Part shown: positions 60,276 to 64,000 of the stretch, one piece after another
Layout: each line of letters begins with the position of its first letter
How positions within the stretch are numbered: the stretch's first letter is position 1
Assembly (NCBI RefSeq): GCF_001719065.1
Contig: NZ_LWAF01000002.1
Span: 186,001 to 250,000, forward strand
Direction: 5' to 3'
Length of the DNA: 64,000 nt
Origin: Fervidobacterium thailandense
GTDB lineage: Bacteria > Thermotogota > Thermotogae > Thermotogales > Fervidobacteriaceae
Translations under genes and position numbers: made by a program
The notes under the pieces: generated by a model
Databases searched by the model: none
The model's input: the letters and a program-made list of their open reading frames with translations, nothing else
What the model was told of the DNA's origin: nothing

Positions 60276-61261
60276 TGGAAACCTTGATATTAAAACTCGA
60301 AGATTTTTACAAAGACGACATCTCCCTGGCATGCGAGATACTCAAAACCGGTGGACTGGTCGCGTTCCCAACCGAGACAGTCTACGGACTCGGTGCGCTC
60401 GCTTTTTTGCCGGAAGCGGTAAAGAAGATCTTCGCGGTCAAGGGAAGACCGGCCGACAACCCGTTGATCGTACACGTTGGTAGCTTCGAGCAGTTTGAGA
60501 AAGTGTGCTACGTTGAGGAAAAATACTGGCCTGTGGTGAAAAAAGTCCTGCCAGGTCCCATAACATTCGTCTTCAGAAAACGGCCGAACGTACCTTACGA
60601 AGTCACCGGTGGTTTGGACACCATAGGCGTGCGCTATCCGGCCCACCCGGTGGCCCAAAGACTTGCACTGTGTGCCGGACTCATTGCAGCACCCAGTGCC
60701 AACCTTTCGGGAAAGCCCAGCCCCACAACTTTCGAAGCAGTGTACGAAGACCTCTTCGGGAAGATCGAATGCATCATCGATGGCGGTGAGAGTGCGTTCG
60801 GAATAGAATCGACGATCGTTGACCTGACAGGGGAAATTCCACTGGTACTTCGTCCCGGACCGATCACCGTCGAGGAACTCGAGGAACTGTTTGGAAAGGT
60901 TAAGGTGTTCAACCCCGAAGAGGCAAGTAGACCGTTGTCACCCGGTATGAAGTACAGGCATTACGCGCCAGACAAGCCGCTAAGATTGGTGCTTCCTGAA
61001 GAGTTGCCGCACTTTTCAAATACCAACGTTCTCGTTCTTTGCACGGAAGAATCGAGGGAGAAATATTTAAAACAAGCGTCGAACGTACATGTTATAGGTA
61101 GTTTGGAACGTCCGTACACCATAGCTCAGAACCTTTACAAAAGCCTGAGGTACGTGGATAAATCCCCTTACCCATCGGCGGTGATTGAAAAATTACCGGA
61201 ATACGGTATATTTTTCTCGATAATGAACAGAATAAAAAAAGCTGCAAGAGGTGAGAGGTAA
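60275..61261 (+). CDS. tsaC: Threonylcarbamoyl-AMP synthase, Sua5 type
   Basis: 328 residues. First step of t6A37 tRNA modification. YrdC domain (about 1-205) with [53 protein letters not shown] and [13 protein letters not shown]; linker [14 protein letters not shown]; and a C-terminal Sua5 domain. ATG overlaps the preceding stop (TGATG), and the 3' end overlaps hslV by one base. Confidence 0.95.
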   Translation: METLILKLEDFYKDDISLACEILKTGGLVAFPTETVYGLGALAFLPEAVKKIFAVKGRPADNPLIVHVGSFEQFEKVCYVEEKYWPVVKKVLPGPITFVFRKRPNVPYEVTGGLDTIGVRYPAHPVAQRLALCAGLIAAPSANLSGKPSPTTFEAVYEDLFGKIECIIDGGESAFGIESTIVDLTGEIPLVLRPGPITVEELEELFGKVKVFNPEEASRPLSPGMKYRHYAPDKPLRLVLPEELPHFSNTNVLVLCTEESREKYLKQASNVHVIGSLERPYTIAQNLYKSLRYVDKSPYPSAVIEKLPEYGIFFSIMNRIKKAARGER

Positions 61262-61824
61262 TGAGAAGCATGGACGTTCGTCAATCTTTCGTTCAAGATT
61301 GGCACGCAACTACCGTGCTGGCCGTCAAAAGGTACGGTAAGATCGTCATGGCATCGGACGGTCAAGTCACATACGGGCCAACGGTGATGAAGGCATCGGC
61401 GAGGAAGGTCAGAAGAATCGGGGATGGAAAGGTGCTTGCTGGATTCGCGGGTGCCGTCGCCGACGCTATGACGCTACTTGAGCGGTTCGAAAACAAATAT
61501 CGTGAGTGGAACGGTAACCTCCTGAAAGCGGCCGTCGAGTTGGCTAAAGATTGGAGACTTGATCGTGCACTCAGAAGGCTTGAAGCGATGCTCATCGTTG
61601 CCGATTCAGAGCATCTGCTCGTACTATCCGGAACCGGCGAAGTGATCCAACCAGATGAGGATATCGCTGCGATAGGCTCGGGGGGACCGTACGCACTCGC
61701 CGCCGCACGTGCACTCATGAGAAACACCGATTACGACGCGAGAAAGATCGTCGAGGAAGCGATGAAGATAGCGAGTGAGATATGCATATACACGAACGAT
61801 AACTTCGTCATCGAGGAGCTTTAA
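61261..61824 (+). CDS. hslV: ATP-dependent protease peptidase subunit HslV (ClpQ)
   Basis: 187 residues. N-terminal-Thr peptidase: [26 protein letters not shown], where T17 becomes the catalytic residue after removal of a 16-residue propeptide (13 if ATG at 61270 is used). Other sites: [23 protein letters not shown] and [17 protein letters not shown]. Its ATPase HslU is normally next door but is not in this window. Gene start coupled to tsaC. Confidence 0.93.
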   Translation: MRSMDVRQSFVQDWHATTVLAVKRYGKIVMASDGQVTYGPTVMKASARKVRRIGDGKVLAGFAGAVADAMTLLERFENKYREWNGNLLKAAVELAKDWRLDRALRRLEAMLIVADSEHLLVLSGTGEVIQPDEDIAAIGSGGPYALAAARALMRNTDYDARKIVEEAMKIASEICIYTNDNFVIEEL

Positions 61825-61861
61825 CACGTCAGATCCTCTTTTGCTCGCGGGAGGTTCAGCG

Positions 61862-62146
61862 ATGGTCGTATGCTACGCGCAAATCGTCATACGCCTCTTT
61901 GGTGTGGATAGTCTTAAAGAAAAGCGTAGTATCGTACGGAGTTTGGTGGCCGATCTGAAGAAACGTTTCGAGGTGTCCGCGATAGAGTCCGCGCGGCAGG
62001 ATTCGAAAGATTACGCGTGCATCGGACTTTCGTTTGTAACACTCAACGAGAAAGACTGTGAAGAGAAGATGGACAACATCGAAAAGTACGTGGAGCAATT
62101 TCACGTGGTTGAGGATATAACCTACGATTTCCATCATTTTAGTTGA
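61862..62146 (+). CDS. DUF503 (YlxP-like) protein
   Basis: 94 residues, MVVCYAQIVIRLFGVDSLKEKRSIVRSLVADLKKRF through AIESARQDSKDYACIGLSFV. This is the classic DUF503/YlxP pattern (SLKEKR, ARQD). Ferredoxin-like fold; in Firmicutes the gene sits in the nusA-infB-rbfA cluster. Function unknown. GGGAGG seven bases before the ATG. Confidence 0.85.
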   Translation: MVVCYAQIVIRLFGVDSLKEKRSIVRSLVADLKKRFEVSAIESARQDSKDYACIGLSFVTLNEKDCEEKMDNIEKYVEQFHVVEDITYDFHHFS

Positions 62147-62201
62147 GCTTTGTGAGACGTTTTTTCCTCTCCTAAGTCGTACCGGAGGTGTAGCGTTAGT
62201 A

Positions 62202-62819
62202 ATGCCTAAGAGTTCAACGCGGAAGAACATTATACCCGAGTTAGAAGAACTCGTTCGAAGGTTGGTGCTTCCAGAACGTTTCAACCATATACGCGGAGTA
62301 CTCGAGTTTTCTCTCGCACTTTCAAAAGTCCACAGTTTGGATCCCATAAGATTGCAGGTTATGGCCCTCGCACACGACCTCTTTCGCGACCTCCCAGCGG
62401 ATAAGCTTATCCGGATGGCGCGGGCTTACAGTCTCAGGGTTCCCGAGTTGTACAGGAAACACCCCATTTTACTCCACGGTCCTTTAGCATCCACCTTTCT
62501 CACCAGAAGGTTTAAGATAAGGGACCGCGAAATCCTTTTAGGTGTCAAATACCACACTTCCGGACACCCGAAGCTCGGCCCTTACGGAAAGGTTCTGGTC
62601 ATCTCCGATTCGGTAGAATTCGGTCGCGATTACGAAAGCGTCGAAGAGCTCAGAAGACTGGCCTTCACTTCCCTTGAGCTTGCGTACAGTGAGGTTATAC
62701 GAAACAAGATCATTTACGCGGTGAAAAATGATCTTCTACTTCTTCCGGAGACGTTGAAGACGTGGAATTCTATGATGGAGGTTGGCAGGTATGAGAACGA
62801 GGCCGTTGAGTACGAGTAA
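62202..62819 (+). CDS. yqeK: HD-domain phosphohydrolase, YqeK-like
   Basis: 205 residues. HD motifs RFNHIRGVLEFSLALSKVH, ALAHDLFRDLP, HPILLHGPLAS and VKYHTSG fit YqeK, a symmetrical Ap4A hydrolase in the nadD-yqeK-rsfS neighbourhood. HDLFRD matches the HD..RD form of the family. GGAGGTG lies eleven bases upstream. The 3' end overlaps the next gene by 29 bases. Confidence 0.88.
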   Translation: MPKSSTRKNIIPELEELVRRLVLPERFNHIRGVLEFSLALSKVHSLDPIRLQVMALAHDLFRDLPADKLIRMARAYSLRVPELYRKHPILLHGPLASTFLTRRFKIRDREILLGVKYHTSGHPKLGPYGKVLVISDSVEFGRDYESVEELRRLAFTSLELAYSEVIRNKIIYAVKNDLLLLPETLKTWNSMMEVGRYENEAVEYE

Positions 62820-63483
62820 ACGCAAAAAAGAAGGTAGCTCACTCAAGGTAGCCTTCGCTGTAGTACTGTTCTTACTGCTGGGTGTTCTGGCGGTTTTCGG
62901 TTTGAAGATAGGTTCGGTAAGAAATTCTGAGGAGTTCGCTCAAAACAAGATTTCGGCTTACTACTTTTATACCGAGACAGATTCGGTGTACAACCACCTC
63001 ATCATTGTGAACGGTGAGAAACGCAGTATCCACGTCGTGCGCGTTCCGTCTTACGCGTTTTTCTACTCTAAAAAGTTGGGTGTACGTGAATCAAAACCAC
63101 GGGACCAGGTCGTCTACCTGAACGAACTGTTGAACATTAAACCGACTTTTTACTACGTCATTCCCGAGCGCGATGAGTTTTTCAAGCGTCAAGGTGTCAA
63201 GAACGTGGAGGAATTTCTCACCCTTTACAGCAAAAGAGGGCTAAAACTTTTTGATTATTTTCGTTTTGAAAAGCTCGTTTCCCAACTCAGACCGGATTCT
63301 AACATAACCGCGCCTGGGTTGGCAAAGTTGTACGACGCCCTCGGACGATACGGCATCCAAACTGTGGACATACCAACATTGACAAAGCTGCCGATTAAAA
63401 TCACCGTTGGAAACCAAGTCTTCATCCGGCATTACGTCGATGAGGAAGGGTTGGAAAATCTCCGAAAATCGCTGCAAAACTGA
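62791..63483 (+). CDS. Membrane-anchored protein, degenerate LCP (LytR-CpsA-Psr)-like candidate
   Basis: 230 residues. Basic N-terminus, one membrane helix (about 18-40, VAFAVVLFLLLGVLAVFGL), then an outer domain whose YYFYTETDSVYNHLIIVNGEKRSIHVVRVPSYAFF follows the LCP layout (SD...L+I+.....V....+P). The catalytic Arg/Asp of LCP enzymes is not evident. In many Gram-positive bacteria yqeK is followed by an LCP gene and rsfS, which supports the idea. ATG at 62791 nine bases after GGAGG. Assignment uncertain. Confidence 0.6.
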   Translation: MRTRPLSTSKRKKEGSSLKVAFAVVLFLLLGVLAVFGLKIGSVRNSEEFAQNKISAYYFYTETDSVYNHLIIVNGEKRSIHVVRVPSYAFFYSKKLGVRESKPRDQVVYLNELLNIKPTFYYVIPERDEFFKRQGVKNVEEFLTLYSKRGLKLFDYFRFEKLVSQLRPDSNITAPGLAKLYDALGRYGIQTVDIPTLTKLPIKITVGNQVFIRHYVDEEGLENLRKSLQN

Positions 63484-63519
63484 TATTCAGGAGCCGGAGG
63501 GTACGAAGGAGGGAGCATC

Positions 63520-63969
63520 ATGAGGATAACGTCCGTTTTTCTGGTACTCGCCCTGTCCATAAGTCTCTTTGCCATGGAAGTTGGTATTGGTGTGAGCTAT
63601 TCCTTTACAGGGCAGCTGATGTACTTTGCGGAGTTGAACACGTTCCCGGTACAAAAAACAGGACCGAACACAAAGAGTGCGTTCTCTCTGATGTTCACAA
63701 CTAACTTTTCCAACAGGTACTTGCTGGGATTCGGTGGAATTGCAAAGTACGACATCAATCTCGAGTTCGGCACAGTCTCCCTGTACGGTATGGGTGGCAT
63801 GATCGTACCGGTGGATAATTTCGGATTCGATAAGGTAACAAGTCAGGTACGCGTGGGAGCCAAGTACTACGTTGGCAACCTGGTCTTCAACGCCGGAATA
63901 TACTCCCTATTCCTCTTCGACAGCACCAAACTTGAGGGAATAGAGTTCTCCATCGGTTATGCTTTCTAA
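63520..63969 (+). CDS. Small outer-membrane-like beta-barrel protein, unknown
   Basis: 149 residues. Signal peptide MRITSVFLVLALSISLFA with cleavage near A18, then alternating strands rich in Tyr, Phe and Gly (EVGIGVSYSFTGQLMYFAEL, RYLLGFGGIAKYDINLEFG, RVGAKYYVGNLVFNAGIYSLFLF) ending in Phe (IEFSIGYAF). This fits a small outer-membrane barrel; no family is recognised. AAGGAGGG precedes the ATG. Confidence 0.7.
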   Translation: MRITSVFLVLALSISLFAMEVGIGVSYSFTGQLMYFAELNTFPVQKTGPNTKSAFSLMFTTNFSNRYLLGFGGIAKYDINLEFGTVSLYGMGGMIVPVDNFGFDKVTSQVRVGAKYYVGNLVFNAGIYSLFLFDSTKLEGIEFSIGYAF

Positions 63970-64000
63970 AACGTGAGTATGCTGAGGTATGCTAAACGTT

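Noticed and set aside
1-64000. CRISPR arrays, tRNA genes, insertion sequences, att sites
   Set aside because: No regularly spaced repeats, cloverleaf with T-loop GTTCRANNC, transposase or integrase motif was seen by eye on either strand.

Overview
The window looks like chromosomal core DNA from a thermophilic member of the Thermotogales (phylum Thermotogota). The signs are an RNase P RNA of Thermotoga type with a 16-bp P1 stem, a TtuA-type tRNA thiolase (a thermophile tRNA modification), a HydB-like subunit of the electron-bifurcating hydrogenase with a C-terminal ferredoxin domain, a RecG with a long N-terminal extension, a BamA-type outer-membrane (toga) assembly protein, many TTG/GTG starts behind strong AGGAGG ribosome sites, and very tight gene packing. 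The genus cannot be fixed from sequence alone. I saw no tRNA, insertion sequence, prophage or CRISPR array. The only RNA gene seen is rnpB. About 66 protein genes cover nearly all of the window.

Layout. 0-2.5 kb (minus): a flagellar-chaperone-like fragment, an AcpS-FolK fusion and a biotin-independent-length carboxyltransferase. 2.7-8.2 kb (plus): cinA, a LacI-type regulator, ddl, an M48 peptidase, a DUF457 membrane protein and an unknown gene. 8.2-21.9 kb (minus): an OFA-type MFS transporter, a small membrane protein, gcvH, recG, two RNA methyltransferases, mazG, gpsA, trmB, a large membrane coiled-coil/TPR protein, the NAD(P)HX repair enzyme and a lytic transglycosylase. 22-23.8 kb (minus): prepilin peptidase and a TPR protein. 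24-28.3 kb (plus): HtrA, TtuA, RodA/FtsW and an anchored unknown. 28.3-32 kb (minus): RseP, Dxr, thiamine pyrophosphokinase and an AHSA1-like protein. 32-32.8 kb (plus): a three-gene cassette of tiny proteins (DUF1659-like, DUF2922-like, holin-like). 33-37.4 kb: MATE exporter, radical SAM protein, rnpB, MFS transporter. 37.5-42.2 kb (plus): BamA, Ogg2-type glycosylase, FtcD, DMT transporter. 42.4-47.3 kb (plus): two NuoE/NuoF-type NADH modules. 47.4-49.6 kb (minus): glycosyltransferase and CsaB-like pyruvyltransferase. 49.7-54.7 kb: MBL hydrolase, ybeY-HD-phoH operon, rpe, hsp20. 55-60.3 kb (plus): PadR regulator, His-rich NifX-like protein, ABC exporter and a PLD protein. 60.3-64 kb (plus): tsaC, hslV, DUF503, yqeK, a degenerate LCP-like protein and a small outer-membrane-like protein.

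Most notable. (1) hydC-hydD-hydB closes with a terminator and no hydA. It is followed by a second NuoE-NuoF pair whose NuoF keeps the thioredoxin-like N-domain but has lost all four [2Fe-2S] cysteines and the C-terminal ferredoxin. (2) A CIRCE operator (one mismatch) sits over the -35 box of hsp20. (3) A PadR regulator with a Cys/His N-terminus is paired with a NifX-like protein carrying 14 histidines in a Gly/His insert, next to an ABC exporter whose leader has a tandem 12-bp repeat. (4) A tandem 11-bp AACGTT-centred repeat at the cinA-lacI promoter is a candidate autoregulatory operator. (5) AcpS and FolK are fused in one chain.

Start codons were chosen by Shine-Dalgarno position, so several genes begin downstream of the longest open frame.
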